Below, piece after piece: positions 1 to 12,900 of a stretch of 64,000 bases of DNA (position 1 is its first letter; each line of letters begins with the position of its first letter). The notes below the pieces were generated by a model. It was not told the DNA's origin. It was given only the letters and a program-made list of their open reading frames with translations, and ran no database searches. The stretch lies in the NCBI GenBank assembly GCA_022829145.1, contig CM040743.1:32109988-32173987 (forward strand), read 5' to 3'. Position numbers and translations under genes: made by a program. The DNA is from Albula goreensis (lineage: Eukaryota; Chordata; Actinopteri; Albuliformes; Albulidae).

Positions 1-941
1 CTCAGCTTAATCAGTTATCACAGGGTATACATTTCTTTGTGTCACTGCTTTTCTTTTTATTTGGACGTAAACAGGTCGGGATTAAAACCATCTTCATTGA
101 TTACTGATAAACTAATCTGAAGCAACTAAATCAAGGAAAGGTTCATGTATCGATGCTTATAAATCAATGCTCAGTACACAGTACAGGCAAGTACAGTTCA
201 TCCAATGCCAGTTGACTGGACAAAGGATGATCAGCATTTAGCACAGACGCATGACACATACATACACAAAAAGGCCCAAACAGATCTATGTAATCCCTAA
301 AGGAGAGACATGGGCATGTCCTAGATTAAAGTCTGGCACAGAAACAGAGCGACTGAGTGACCCAGGGGTCTAAATCAGTGCATCTGCCTTTGAGAAGAGT
401 GAGAGCGCACTCACTTTCAGAAGGTAAAGCTGGCGATCATAATTCTGTGACTTCAAAGAGAATGGATTCATGCCCCATGACGGCCCTGCTATTCTTAGCA
501 TGTGGCATACTCTGCCACAAACAGGGATGCAAGATGAATTGCTTTAAAGAAAAAAAAGATGAGGGTATGGGGTTCCATTATGGAGAATGGTATGTGGCAG
601 AGGGCCCATACCAGTCTGCCCAATCACGGCCTTGCTCAACGTGCGACAGGGTTTTCTTTTATTTCTCTTTGAAAAGAAGCTCACTCTTTCAGTGGCTGAG
701 AAGCTATTTCGAATTGAACAGGAAGTCAAAAAAGCATAGAGGAAAGGTTTTAAAATTCTCCCAATTCCATTGAGCTTTATCAAACATAATACACAAATCA
801 AGTCAAGGAAACTCGTGGCAGAGTTATTACCATGAAAATGATTGGTGTATTTTTCAAATGTTGGTGTACAAATCAGCTATTATATGCTACACTGTTGATC
901 AGCAGAATGAAGAAAAAGGATATCCAGCTAAGTAAAACAAA

Positions 942-958
942 GTGTGTGTGTGTGTGTG
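942..958. repeat. (GT)n microsatellite
   Basis: An uninterrupted GT dinucleotide run of about eight units inside the presumed intron. Confidence 0.9.
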
Positions 959-3900
959 CCAATATTTGCAACAACACTCAAGATTGTATCCTCTCTTTAT
1001 GTTATCATTATGATATAATGCAGTGAAGAACCCATTTTACCTGGAAATTTAATCTCACTTTACACAAATCAGATATATACATTTAAATTGTAATGAAACA
1101 AAGAAATGAGCTGCTGGCTCGTGGCAGCATCAGCACCATTGTAGAAAGGGTCATATTTTTCATGAATTAAGACATATCTGTATCATATATCAATAAAAGC
1201 ATGTCTATTGATTTCAGCAGTAATAGTCAATATAATACCTTATACACATTTACATGGGATATGCATTAATTACAAAAATAATTTCCCAAAAATAGTTTCA
1301 GTGTCACTCAGAGACTATGATAACTATGAATACCTTGAGTATTATGGATATTAGGCAAGAGTACAGGTATTAGGCTTGCATATATCAGTTACCTGTATAT
1401 ACTGATACTAAAACCACTTTGTTACTCAATTAAATACTAATGCCAGACAAATGTTGTTACATGCTGTTATATAAGCTTTAATCAAATAGCATTTGTGTTG
1501 GCCACGTTGTTTCTCTGCATAGTCAAGATAAGTACTTTTGAGGCCTGTGGCTAAGCATTTTGTTGCTCCCTAACTGTTTTACGCACACAAGTAAAAGAGC
1601 TTTATCGGAGACTGAAGGTAACATATTGGGCGTAATGTTTCCAGTTGACAGCTTCACAAGCAGTTATTCTGAGTCCCTGCTCGGAAGGCACATATCTCCA
1701 AATATAGTGCTGGAGCATTTGACGCTGTGGCCGCAGGGGTGGGGTGGGAGTGTCATTAAACTGTTTTTGGAAAGCAGTCCTTGCCCAGTAGACAGGGTAA
1801 GGCTAATGTTGTGCATGGCTATTCGTGGTTCTGGTGGCGATGCTGTCCGTTGCAGTAGATGCAGATAGAGTTAACCTTCTGTGAATGTGTGCTCAGGGGA
1901 TATAGTACCTGTTTTGAGAGGTTTGTTTCAGAACAAGGTGTATATCTAAGTTTTAAAGTCTACACTCTACAATCCCTATTAATTTCATGAAAGTAATAAC
2001 ATTTGAGGTTTTACATTTGTAACTGGCTTTTTTTTTTTTTGCATTGTCTTCATTATTTTCAATGTTGAATTATATTATTATTATTATGTAATGCAAGAAG
2101 ACTCATTTGTTAGATTATATTTGGATGGATGGATGTATTCTGGTTATAAATAACCAAATGAATTATTTGAGGACCTTTAGAAATAAAATGTTAACAGTAT
2201 TCCCTCATAGATTCATTTTGAATAAAGAAATGGTCCTGGTTTCTGGCACACAGCTTGCTACATTTAGCTCATTCAATAATACCTGCTTTATAGGATGAAC
2301 AACCAAATCAATGGTTGAACAACCAATTACATTGTCTGTTTACTTCCAGCTTTGTTACTCCTTTTGACAGAAATGAGAATGTCTCCAAAAATGTATTTAA
2401 TTGTGACTACAATTGTGTGTTTGAGATAAAGTAGAGTAGAGCACAGTTTATTTCAACCACAGCAGTATTTGAATAGGGAAATAAATAGCCCTAAGCAGTT
2501 TTGTTCTTATTTCACAAACAGTTTGTCCTAATATGTTTCCCAAAGATATGCCAATGGGGTCTCAACAATTAGGGCGTGGGGTAGGGTTCTTCTGTAGAGC
2601 TATAATTATCTAAATATTACTGATTACATGACTAAATTCCATAAATGCATGAAGTTGGCAGTTCGTGAACAGATTAGCCTATGAGTTTGCTAATCCCCTT
2701 AACACAATGATTTTCACTTAACCTCTGGTTGAATAATTACACAGCTTCATGTAAATCCTAGGGATGAGTCTACAACAATGAGAGCACAAAGAGCAATTAA
2801 ACATAAAATGTAACTGCTATTGTACCACAAGGGAAAAGGGAATTTTGGGAAAAGACAGCACCTAAAACTGAACTTTATCTGATAGAAGCTAAGAGCCATT
2901 GGACCTCAGCTCAAGGCTCTAAAAATCCTTAAGTAGTCTAAAAAAGACCGTGAAAAATAATTTTTTAATGTAATGAGTGGAGAGTCAAGCATGGTGAGCA
3001 AAACTGTACTTTAGAACACGTTGAGTTAAACAATGTCCACTGAATTCGACTTTGTCCTGCTTTTGAATACTATTTTGGACACAATCCAAGGCAATACTGC
3101 TTTTGGCCTCTGTGTGCAAGTAGGGGTATTCACTTTGCTCTGTGCCAAAATTATCTTATGTATACATTAGATGAGAATGCTAAAAAGCAATTAGCGTGCC
3201 CATACATGCTCCTTCAAAGTATGATTATTGTGTCACATTCTGAGCGTGAGCACGCAAAGGTCCTTTGTCTTTGATTAATGACGACAATCCTTACACACCA
3301 AGGACTGCTAATTAGGATTAATTAGGCCTCAAACACAAAGTCACCTGCAGAATGACGATCAGCAGGAAGAGGAGCCTTTAAACAAAGAGAAAAATGTGAC
3401 ACTGGAGTTCACTACTCTAAGATCCCATTGACTGACCTTCAAAATGTATACAGTACTGTATGTCATGCAAAGTTTAACTGTCCGTTGCATGTATTATAGT
3501 TTATACAATGGCTGCTGGCTGAAATACATAATAGTCTTTGTATTTGAAATGCAGAGTGCTGTTTGGTTGCAAGTACAGAATTTCCTTTTTTTACAGAAGA
3601 TTAATTTCACAGCATAATAGTGTAACTTCAGGCTAGGTTTATGCTTTATGCTTGTGTCCTTAGTGCCAAATATGACTGTTCAAACTTGTGGTGACATAGT
3701 TGGAAACTCAACACTGTGTGCAGGTGGTGCCTGGGGGCTTGGGGCTCTATCCTCTTGGACTGAAATTAAATCTGACACCAGCAAGTGGCCTTCCTTCACC
3801 ATTTTGCATAGTCACTGGGAAAGAAATCAAAGCATGACTCAGTCTTATTACAGATGGACAGACATATAATGGATAAATAAATAATGGTTTCTTCAGGATG

Positions 3901-6861
3901 TGTGAGAAGACAGATCTGGCAAATTTTCATAAAAAATAATGTTGTGCAAAGACAAAAACGCTGCCAATCTGTTTTGGTGAACCCAGTTGAACTGAATGGC
4001 CCTTTCTAGTCATTGCATGTTCTTATTTATTTAAATTAACACCATTTTATTTTGGCAAGTGAGGAGTGACAGAGGGAACTGTGAAACATATCATTTACTA
4101 AAGGGTCAATATGACTATATTTGAGCTTTTAAACTGTTTCCATTCAGACACAACACAGCCAACTATTTCCAGTCAAAGTTGCTTCAATTGTTTTATTTTT
4201 CCCAGAAAAGGACAACTTATATTGATATTTCATTTAATTTAACATTTTGGGGAAAGGGAAAAGGAAATAGACTGTCATGCATTTTGCCAGTAGTAATAAA
4301 AATACACTAAATGTTTGCTTTTGCAGTTTCAGGTTTGTAGCAGTTTCATTTCTGAGTCAAAGACAAATCACATCATTTCTATATATTTATTTTTGCAGTT
4401 ATCAGCCACAGATAAATGTGTATTTATGTTAGCTGGGCGGAACTCCTGCTCACAGTTGGATTTGTGGTGGCTACAAATAAAAAGTAGCATATCTGAAAAA
4501 CTAATGATAACAGTGAAATACACCTCACCCTATGTGGAGGACAGGACAAATGAACTAATGGTAAATACATTAAAAACTGCTCATAATTTTAATTTTAATT
4601 AATCAATAAATAAATTAATTTCATTGTTCTAGGTCATGTGCCTGGTGCAAAATACAAATTTACTAATAAATGTGATGTACAGCTTTCAGATTTTTCAAAA
4701 AAGGATCATGGAATTTTCTGTCATTTAGAAATCAGTTTGATTTCTTCAATCCATTGTTTATGGGCAAGTTATGCAAGTCCCTTCCTTTCCAGCAAAACTG
4801 GACTATGTGACGGACTGACTATAAAACACTCCATACAGACTCTAGCTTTGGCTCTGGAACTTCTAAACCAACACAATCTTTCAACCAGCAGGTCAAACAC
4901 AGTGCTGATATTGAGTACTTTGGGCTCAATAAGACATTTCATTTTGTGAAAACGTCTTGAAGAATGAACTGCCAACCCAAGGCAGGTCCAAAATATGAAA
5001 AAAGAGAGGCTCAGATAGTTGCCTTACTTTTGTCACATATGGGATCTACCTCTGGGTGCACTTTGGATAACTTGATTTTAGTGATTTGGAGTCTGGAAGG
5101 ACTTTAAATTGAATAAGAACGATGGCAGCTACAAATGGAGCGGGAGTAAACTCCGTGCAGCGTAGATTCCCATAAATCATCTGGAAGTGCTATATTGAGG
5201 TTGCGTTCCCATGCCATTTTCACTGCAGAGAGGGACTGGCCAGTTGTAGGGATAAATGCAATTACATAACCTAGATATCTTGTCTATTGTTTCAGCCTCC
5301 ATGTATTACATTCATTGTAAGTTACTAGATAACACTTTGTTCGGTTAATGTACATACATTTCATTGTTAAGTATGGGTACGATTTAAACTGGCTGCTGTG
5401 TAAAACCAGTATTTGATACTGTTGTTTCCCATTTGTATTTCATTCCTTCCTCACTCACTCATTCACATATATTCGCTATATAAGGGCTTTCATCTCCACT
5501 TTCTGGGGCAGCATCATCCACTGAATGACAAACTCAGAGACCTGGTGAGGAAATTCAAATACCTCTTAAATTGGTACACAGATGTGAGGAGCAACAATGG
5601 GCAATAAGTCGCTGGGGAAAAGCAAGGGGGAAACAAATAGATGAGTTACTGCACATGATTTTTTGGGATTATAGCTTGTGATGTTTGCCTTTTTCTAAAA
5701 TGGGTCAGCTATATGCATACTGTTTGAGTACAGCATGCTTTATATATGCAACCACTAAGACCAATCAGCCCCTTTTTATTTGATTAAACTACTCCAAATC
5801 CAAAAGCAACAGAATGGGACATTTAATCCTTTAAACAATTTGGATACAAGAGAAAGAAAAGGAAAAAGAAAAAAATAATTGAAAAAGATAATTCAGAGTT
5901 TTAGACTAAATGTCTTTTGTTCAGCAAAATAAAAAATTGGGATGTGGTACAAATACATAAAGATATACCCAATAGTACTAGTAATAGTACTTAATTTGGC
6001 AATTAATGTTGAGAGTTACATGAACACTGTGATTTTACCCTGGCCTTCTTTTTTGTCAAACTCTTTTAAAAGGTTTGCGAAGAGGGAGCTTGTTCATGAA
6101 GAGTGAATCCACTCAGTCTCGAGAGAGCTACAATTGGACATCAACAATAAATAGAATTTACATAACCACACAAACAAAGAGATGAAAACACTTCAGAGAT
6201 AACAACAACTGCATCAATCACTAAATGCCTGTAAAATAAATATGTTCCTTCAACCAAACAAAGTCTAAACATTTGCAGAAGAATCTACATCATTCACAGT
6301 TTTATCGGTGGGCAGCATTACAGTAAAATTAAATATAATAAATTTTGCTTATTCATTGTTGCCAGTCTCAACTTCTTTCTCACAGAATTGACAAGTCTGT
6401 TGTGTTATGATTTCTGTTTCTGCTTTAGTATTATAGTGGATATATGAACATCTATTTATATTTTATGAATTTCTTAATTACTCTGTCTTAATTACTTGGT
6501 AAAGCCAGAGACATGGTATCTCTGCATTTGGTGATTAATATGCTGACCCTTCATAAGATTGTATTCTGTTTGTAGCACTCAGGCTGTGTTGAAATTGTAT
6601 AGACTTGCAAACAGTTCCCATAGCCGAGTGATAAAACTCTTCAGCGTGGAATAAACTCTCATAATTCAACAGCAGACAATATTTGCACCTCACAAACACC
6701 TCTAAAATCATTCATACTTGCATAATAAGTAGTGTGTCTTTGATGGAGCTGTTTTCTTTGCACTCTCTGGCATGCTGTTGAAGTGTGCAGGTGATATTGA
6801 AACATTTTGCTATCTTCTCAGCATTCTACAAAGACAACTCTCCACATAATTATGTAGTCTA

Positions 6862-6888
6862 AATTGGTCCTCTGGTCTTTGCTTTTAG
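6862..6888 (+). other. Splice acceptor of the cavin-4 last exon
   Basis: A pyrimidine-rich run (tcctctggtctttgctttt) leads directly to AG at 6887-6888. A plausible branch-point sequence, tctaaat, lies about 25-30 bases upstream. The reading frame stays open across the site, and the first exon residues align with the ExxxP found just after the IFQ motif in other cavins. This supports the AG as the real junction and not a GTG or ATG start inside the exon. Confidence 0.85.
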
Positions 6889-7518
6889 GGAGAAACCGAG
6901 GTCCCCTCAGTGGCAGTCACAAAAGTGCCCAAAGGAGCTGGCCTGGCAGGGGTGGAGGTGGAACCGGACACCTACGATGCCCCCGCTGACCTCTCATCGG
7001 ACGAGGAGTACATGGTGGTGGAGGAGACCGAGTCCAGGGCTGCCCGCTTGAAGAAGTCGGGCATAAAGGGCATCGAGAACATCAAGGCGGCCTTCTCCAA
7101 GGAGAGCATGACCAAGACCAAAGACAGCCTGGGAACCAAGTTCAACCACCTGGGCGAGCGCATCGTGCCTCCCGAGCGGCGCGAGAAGATGCACCAGGCT
7201 GGCGAGCGCATCAAGCAGTCCGGCGAGAGGCTGAAGGAGAACATTGCCAAAAAGGCTCCTACCAAGGAGTCCTTCAGGATCAAGCTGAAGAAGGAGAGGA
7301 CTGTGGCGGAGGGCCAGGAAGGGGCTGAGGGTGTCGACGGTGGGGACGCTGACGCCGCCGAGCCGGCTGGAGAGCCTAAGTCCAGCCCCAGCCCCAGCCC
7401 CGACGTCACCTACACCGAGGTGGTGACGGAGACCAAGCGGGAGGGTCCCGTGGAGGAGCCGGCGGCCACCCGGATAGGGGAAGCAGTGGATGAAGGCAAG
7501 GGGGATGAATTGAAGTAG
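6889..7518 (+). CDS. cavin4: Cavin-4 (MURC), last coding exon, C-terminal part of the protein
   Basis: Cavin-4 is the muscle-enriched member of the cavin coat proteins, which trimerise and assemble on caveolae at the plasma membrane and T-tubules of muscle. The exon opens in phase 0 at 6889 (GETEVPS...), the position where cavin proteins read IFQ/E..P, and gives 209 residues before TAG at 7516-7518. Counting from the exon start, the acidic DLSSDEEY (34-41) is followed by [11 protein letters not shown] (48-58), then the basic helical segment [22 protein letters not shown], and [10 protein letters not shown] (105-114), then APTKESF and ERTVAEG. From memory of the family, this order matches vertebrate cavin-4 better than cavin-1 or cavin-2, which lack the SGER repeats and TVAEG. 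The tail is low-complexity Glu/Ala/Gly/Ser/Pro-rich and ends [14 protein letters not shown]...DELK. The exon is much more GC-rich than its flanks. The N-terminal coiled-coil trimerisation region (HR1) must lie on an upstream exon outside the window. The a/b paralogue is not resolved. Confidence 0.93.
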   Translation, partial: GETEVPSVAVTKVPKGAGLAGVEVEPDTYDAPADLSSDEEYMVVEETESRAARLKKSGIKGIENIKAAFSKESMTKTKDSLGTKFNHLGERIVPPERREKMHQAGERIKQSGERLKENIAKKAPTKESFRIKLKKERTVAEGQEGAEGVDGGDADAAEPAGEPKSSPSPSPDVTYTEVVTETKREGPVEEPAATRIGEAVDEGKGDELK

Positions 7519-7990
7519 CTCTTCTAAGCTGATGGCTTTCGTCTTACGTGAGCGAAATTGGAAATCGGTAATGGCACAGAATGTGGAGCGCTGGAAGAGT
7601 TCAGTTTTGCAGTTTATCATGTCGATTTGTCTTCTTTCAAAAAGGCATACTGAACTTTTAAGACCATCCTGGGGATAATAGATTTGTACTTCATTTTCTG
7701 AATTTAGTTGGTGTTGAGGCTGGGGGAGGGGTTGACGGAAGCTTCCAGTCATTTTGGAAGGTCATCATGAAAGATGATGTAGAGGTACCCAAAACGTTTG
7801 TGACTTTCAGTTCAATAGAATTTGATAGGGTGAAAACCAATTTCCTGTAACATTCAGCCTTTTTTGTAATTCTGCAACTTCTGGAGGTGATATTATATGC
7901 TAGATTTTTTTACATAGAACACAGACTCAGATCTGCAGATGTATGAACGAACTTGATGTAAAATCAATAAACAGAGTGAAGTTACCAGAA
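7519..7990 (+). other. cavin-4 3' UTR (shortest form)
   Basis: Begins directly after the TAG stop and runs to the first strong poly(A) signal. AATAAA lies at 7966-7971, and a GT-rich stretch (gggttttgtggtt, about 8009-8021) sits at the right distance for the downstream cleavage element. The exact cleavage site, about 7985-7995, is inferred. Later AATAAA copies could extend the transcript to about 9.2 kb. Confidence 0.6.
7966..7971 (+). terminator. Proximal poly(A) signal AATAAA
   Basis: Canonical hexamer 448 bases after the stop codon, followed by a GT-rich element about 40 bases on. It is the best candidate for the main cavin-4 3' end. Confidence 0.65.
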
Positions 7991-9479
7991 GTTTGTAAGA
8001 GTTGAATGGGTTTTGTGGTTCTGAATTTTTGGAGACCCTAACATGAAATGGTGCTAATCAGTCTTCATTTGTCTGACGCCCCTGTCTATAAGGTCATCAT
8101 TATGTGGGTGTTTGATTGAAAATCATCTTGCAGCAATGGTAGGTGAGAATAAAGGTATTTTGTCATGGAGTATAGTTGAGGTGTAAAGTCCTGTGTTGGG
8201 AAAAAAGAATAGTGCATAAAATTAAGGATGTAATTTTGAAATTTAAAAAAATATATATGAATGTAATTTTAAATAGTGTGGATGAGTGGCACGTTTGTAT
8301 TTCATGTTGATATCAGTGTTCCAAACCAGTACACAGGAAAAAAAATCTAGCAGTGCAAACAGTAGTGAAAAAAAGAGCTCAATCAGCTGGTTTCTGAAGA
8401 GTATCTTGAAGATTAAGGGGATGTTGTAGTACGTTGTGCATTATCACCACCGTGGTGTAAAAGCTACGATGGAAAAATTACGATAAGCATCGACTCATAG
8501 CGTCGACTCAAACAGTATTTGGTTACATTTTTCAGCGTGGTGTGCTCTGTTCAATAACTAAAATGTCTCGCTCATGAATACTGGGTAGATGCATCAAGGT
8601 CAGACCTTTCGTGTATAAAATGGAAGGCCGTATTTTATGTGTCAACAGACCAAGTAAGAGTGGATATATCGTCTTGCTGCTCGAGGCTATTGCTTTAAAA
8701 ACTAAACTCATAAGTCTTGCTTGCTGGGGCACAGAGTGATAGTGTGCATGATTTTGAAGCAGATTTGACAATTTGTAATGATTTCTTGGTAAAAATTTGT
8801 AAATTATGTAAAGATACCCTTGGAGGGATGAACTCCATACCACTTCCTAGTCAGATATTCAAGCAGATTATTGACTGTCTTAAATATTATGCATAACCAA
8901 TTTTTTTTCAATTTCTATGAGCAAGGGGGAAACCTGTGGGTTTGCTTATATACCTTCTCAATGCACCTTTGGGCATTATTCACATTTAATAAAATTAATT
9001 CATCCAGTAAGGTATAGAAGTGGAAAAATGCTAATGTTGTGATTTTCAACAGGTCATGTTAGCACCATACATTTACGTGTTGTCATTTTGTGGTTTAGAG
9101 GAAATTTGTTGAATTTACTGTATGCTGACTTTTATGTTGTATGAAAATGTAGTACTGTTATGCCCGTGATTGTACTGACTGTCCTCTCAATAATATTATT
9201 TGATTACCAGAAATAAAGAATTAAATACAGGCAAGAAGTAATCTATTTCTCAAAGTAGATTTTTCATAATTGCTAATGGTTTTTGTTTTTATTCTTTGGA
9301 AAAAAAATAATGGAATAATAAAACCATGTAATGAATAATTTTGTATTCCAATATCTTCATGTACAAAACACATACATTCCAAATGTCTGTAAGATGTGAA
9401 GGCCTTTAATCCTTATCTTCATACCAAGGTTCCATGTCTTTGCAACGTGCTAAATGCTCAGAGAGCTAGCCTCAATACC
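7991..9479 (+). other. Gene 3' flank or extended 3' UTR
   Basis: AT-rich DNA with three AATAAA hexamers and no recognisable exon or transposon. A minus-strand open frame at 8532-8843 has no recognisable domain and looks like chance. Confidence 0.4.
9212..9217 (+). terminator. Distal candidate poly(A) signal
   Basis: Canonical AATAAA followed by a T-rich stretch (ggtttttgttttta) about 60 bases later. Other copies occur at 8148-8153 and 8988-8993. If used, the 3' UTR would be about 1.7 kb. Nothing in the sequence shows which signal is used. Confidence 0.3.
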
Positions 9480-9910
9480 TGAGTCTGGAGCTTTTCCGTA
9501 AATATGTAGCCGCTGTCAATAGCGAGTCAATCTCGATTACGGCCGGAGCTGAATTGCCGGCTTCGGGGAAAGGAAGCCTTTATCACAACAATGAAATAGA
9601 TATCCCCGTCTGCGGCAGCGGCGCTGAGGCAGAAATGAAATGCCACTCACTTTCCGTCTCAGCCACAAATGAAATGGTCGGATGTTTCGCGTCCTTAAAA
9701 AAACACGGAGCCGCGAACGGAAGCACTGCCATTAGAGTGCCCACTACTAGCTGGGTGCACAGAGGCGTAACTGAAAGTGTCGCACTTTGGCGGGACATTG
9801 AATTCATGTTAAAAAATGTGTTTATGGGAAGGGCTCGCTTGAGAAATCTGGGTGCGCTCTACTCCTTCAACATCTGACGGTCGAGTGCTGCTGGTTTTTG
9901 AGGGTGAATA
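9480..9910. promoter_or_regulatory. CpG-rich block 1, candidate enhancer or orphan promoter
   Basis: More than 20 CpGs fall in about 430 bases, including gcggcagcggcgctg and gccgcgaacgg, inside DNA that otherwise has very few. It also carries motif-like text such as cctttatcacaacaatg (Hox/Cdx-like TTTAT and Sox-like ACAAT). A 107-codon open frame (9554-9877, +) crosses it but has no recognisable family, so I treat the block as non-coding. It lies about 2 kb past the cavin-4 stop. Confidence 0.4.
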
Positions 9911-12900
9911 GCCCCGAGGTTAAGCTTTCCCTCAACCGGGAGCAAATTGGAAATGCGACTCCAAAGAGCTGTATATTATTCATGCGCTGTGTTCTCCAGT
10001 GGGAGTCTGGGACAGCGGGGTGCCCCAGCTCCGCCGTCACAGCGTTGAATGAAACCTCACAGCTCTAAGCAGTGGGGTACCTGCTCTGTGGGTGGTGGTA
10101 GGAGAAGAGGTCCATGTTTCTGGAGAATATCTCCGTGATGCCACACATGCTGGGGCGTTGAGCAGCGGAGTCAGGAGAAGTTGACAGCACAGTCACAGCC
10201 AAAAAGAGATGAAAAGGACACACTAGAAGCAGGCAAGACAGCCCAGCTGCACATCATGTCACTAGCAAGGTAGCAAGGTCAGTGCCACAGCGGCATTGTA
10301 CGTGTGTGCGAGTGTACAAACCAGCTATCACCAATCAACCTGGACAGTCTGCCTCCTCCTTTGATGAAAACATGTGCAGCTGCGGCAGTCACATAACCCC
10401 AATACAATTGCAACTATGGCGGTCCAGCACCCTCAGTGCTACCGAGCAAGGTCAGTCAGACCATTATTCAGATGACAATGCAGGACACTGCCACCACTAG
10501 ACCACGTGCCCATATCCATGCATCAGCACTGACCCTGGTCAGCTCTGCCACATTAAAAGATACACATTCGATATTTTCCAACAGTCATAGCACTGCCTTC
10601 TCCTTTTAAATCACTATGTATCGCACTGAATGTTACACCAAGGCTTGTATGTCTGTTGGGAGACTCATGCATACTTAAGTACATGCTAATCTTATATAAT
10701 GCTTATTTGGTCACAACCTAAAAAGGTTTTACTATCCTGAATGAAGTTACCATATATTACCATATAAGAATTTACCTGCTTATTGTAAAATATGTATTTA
10801 TAATTTGTTTTAAAATATTATTTTCTTTAGCAATGTAGTAAATCTGGCCTTTCATTTAACCACAGTTATAGCAACATAGAGTTGAGTAATGTGTCCAAAT
10901 TTTTTCATATCCAAAGATTTTCCTCCAGTCCTAATAAAACATCTAGATTATATAATGCAGATTGTCTGATAAAATGTGGTATAGCCATTAAAAATAAAAG
11001 AACTGCATCTCTTTTTGACTGCGTTCTATAAATAGACTTGGACTACTTAGTTGATAAAATGCTGCATTGCTAAAAATGCTCTGCCTCTATAATATGGAGG
11101 TTTGAGGTTTTGTGGAGCACCTCTTTGTAAGTGCATCTGCTCCTGCTGGCTCTCGCTTATAAAGATCACGTCTGCTGTCAGGAGGTGAACTCAGTTCTCT
11201 GAGAGAGAGATAGGAGGGCACAAAGGGTCTCCTGGAAGCTGTCACACCCATCAGAAAGGCCCTCAGTGAAAATGTTTTCTGTGCTCAACCTTTTCATGGA
11301 TTCACCAGCAATCGTATATGTTCTCTATAAACTGAACATCTCCCAAGTTCAAACCTTCTCTCAAGTTCACAGCCTCTGCACTGCTAATTTTTAACAAATT
11401 AAAAAGCAAGTCCATGCAAGATTGATGTCAGGGTATCAAATCCATAAATGAGCCATATTTCAATGTACTTTCAGCTTAATGCAGAATCCAAAAACACAAA
11501 CAGACACGTACATGGGTGTGCAAGCAGACACAATCATACATGTTTGCACATACAGTCACAAATTTCCTCACATGCATATGCACACAAATACAAGCACACA
11601 CATAGACAGACACACGCACACCATCCATCCCATTGAACAAGAGTGATATTCACCAGGGTTCACAATCAGCATGTCCCCTATGTGACTAATCAGGCTGACT
11701 CCAGAAGCACGCATCTTCCAGAGACAATATCGTGCAGCGTTGCAAGGTTGCACTCTCCCTCCTCTCCTCTCTTTTTCAACAGAATTTGTTCAAGGTTCTC
11801 TCATCGTCTGACAGCGAGACAGTTTTCAAGGTGAGATGCTAGTGCACAGTAGAGTTTGTGGATGCCTCATTCCATTTCACATTTACTATGCCAAATGACT
11901 GCTTTGTTCTCTTCAGGTGCCATGCTAAAGTTATGCACACACTTGCATTCAAAATTCTGCTTCAAATTTTTAAATAAATGGGGCGCAAATCAGAAATTTC
12001 AGTTGGCTCCTTTTCCTATCAAGCTCCTTGTTAGTGTGGAAATTTTACTCTGCGCCGTTTTCTGTGCACAGGTTTCAAGGCTTTATTTCATTTCACTTCT
12101 GAAAAATGTCATTTTGCTTTCATTATAGTCTAGGTTAAATCCCATTGTAACAAAAATAAGAAAAGACAGACAATTCAAATGAGCGCAACGGCTCTTAATT
12201 TGACCTATGCACAGACGAGTGCATTGGTCTATTGTGTGTGTGTGTGTGTGTGTGGGCGCGCATGCTCGTGTGTGTGTTACTTTACTGTTAACTATTGCCT
12301 CCCCACCTTTTGTTCTTCCATGACTCTACAAAAAAGAAACAAAACTGAACTTTAACAGGTTCATATCTAAGTTCATTTGTCATGTCTCCTCTGAAACCTC
12401 ATCCATTACAATTTACATTATTACAGCCATTATTGCTGACATTTTCATCTCCTAAACATACATTTCTGCACTATCACCACCTGTAGCCTCCATGCACAGT
12501 TTCGAAAGTGATGATGACCTAATATAGCAAGGGATTGAAAAAATGTTTTATTTCCATGTTAACAGACAGTGCAGCAATGCATTAAGCACTGTACAGCTTT
12601 GCGCCGTGTGACAAAATAAAGAGACCTGCCACTGAATTAGCATTGAGGACTGAAAATATCCTTTTCAAATGACACAAACAATGATACAATCCAACCATAT
12701 GTGTAGCATTTGTGTCATGGCACGATGGCAAGACAATGTGCTTTATATGTATGTAATAATACAAGAAAAATGTCCGGTTAAGTACATATAACCAGAAGGA
12801 AAATGAATTTCCGTGATCCTGTGCAGGTCTACAGGAAGTCATGACTGAACAGTTATGGCAGGTGGGTTGAGATTCAGGGTTCATTCACCCAGAATTCCTT

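Larger units (their letters stand above)
1..6888 (+). other. Intron upstream of the cavin-4 last exon (partial)
   Basis: This stretch is AT-rich and has no convincing exon in either direction. I looked for the cavin-4 first exon (the leucine-rich TVLTLLDKV-type coiled coil ending in KFRVVIFQ) and did not find it, so the intron should extend past the left edge. It holds only small low-complexity pieces: a (GT)8 at 942-958, a T-run near 2029-2040 and A-rich DNA around 5855-5890. I recognise no transposon. Reading it as intron is inferred from the acceptor at 6888. Confidence 0.6.

Noticed and set aside
357-773. 138-codon open frame on the + strand
   Set aside because: No family resemblance, AT-rich intronic texture, no splice or start context, and a competing open frame on the other strand.
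6910-6912. GTG at 6910 as a translation start for a short stand-alone protein
   Set aside because: The frame is open upstream to the splice acceptor at 6888 and the residues before it fit the cavin family junction. GTG starts are not expected here.
6994-7752. 252-codon open frame on the minus strand, the longest in the window
   Set aside because: It lies antisense to the GC-rich cavin-4 exon, runs into its 3' UTR, and its composition (Leu/Gly/Arg-rich) is what a reversed GC-rich Glu/Lys coding exon yields. No domain is recognisable.
9554-9877. 107-codon open frame in the first CpG-rich block
   Set aside because: No recognisable domain, and an overlapping minus-strand frame is also open. GC-rich non-coding DNA is a simpler explanation. 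Kept only as a point to check.
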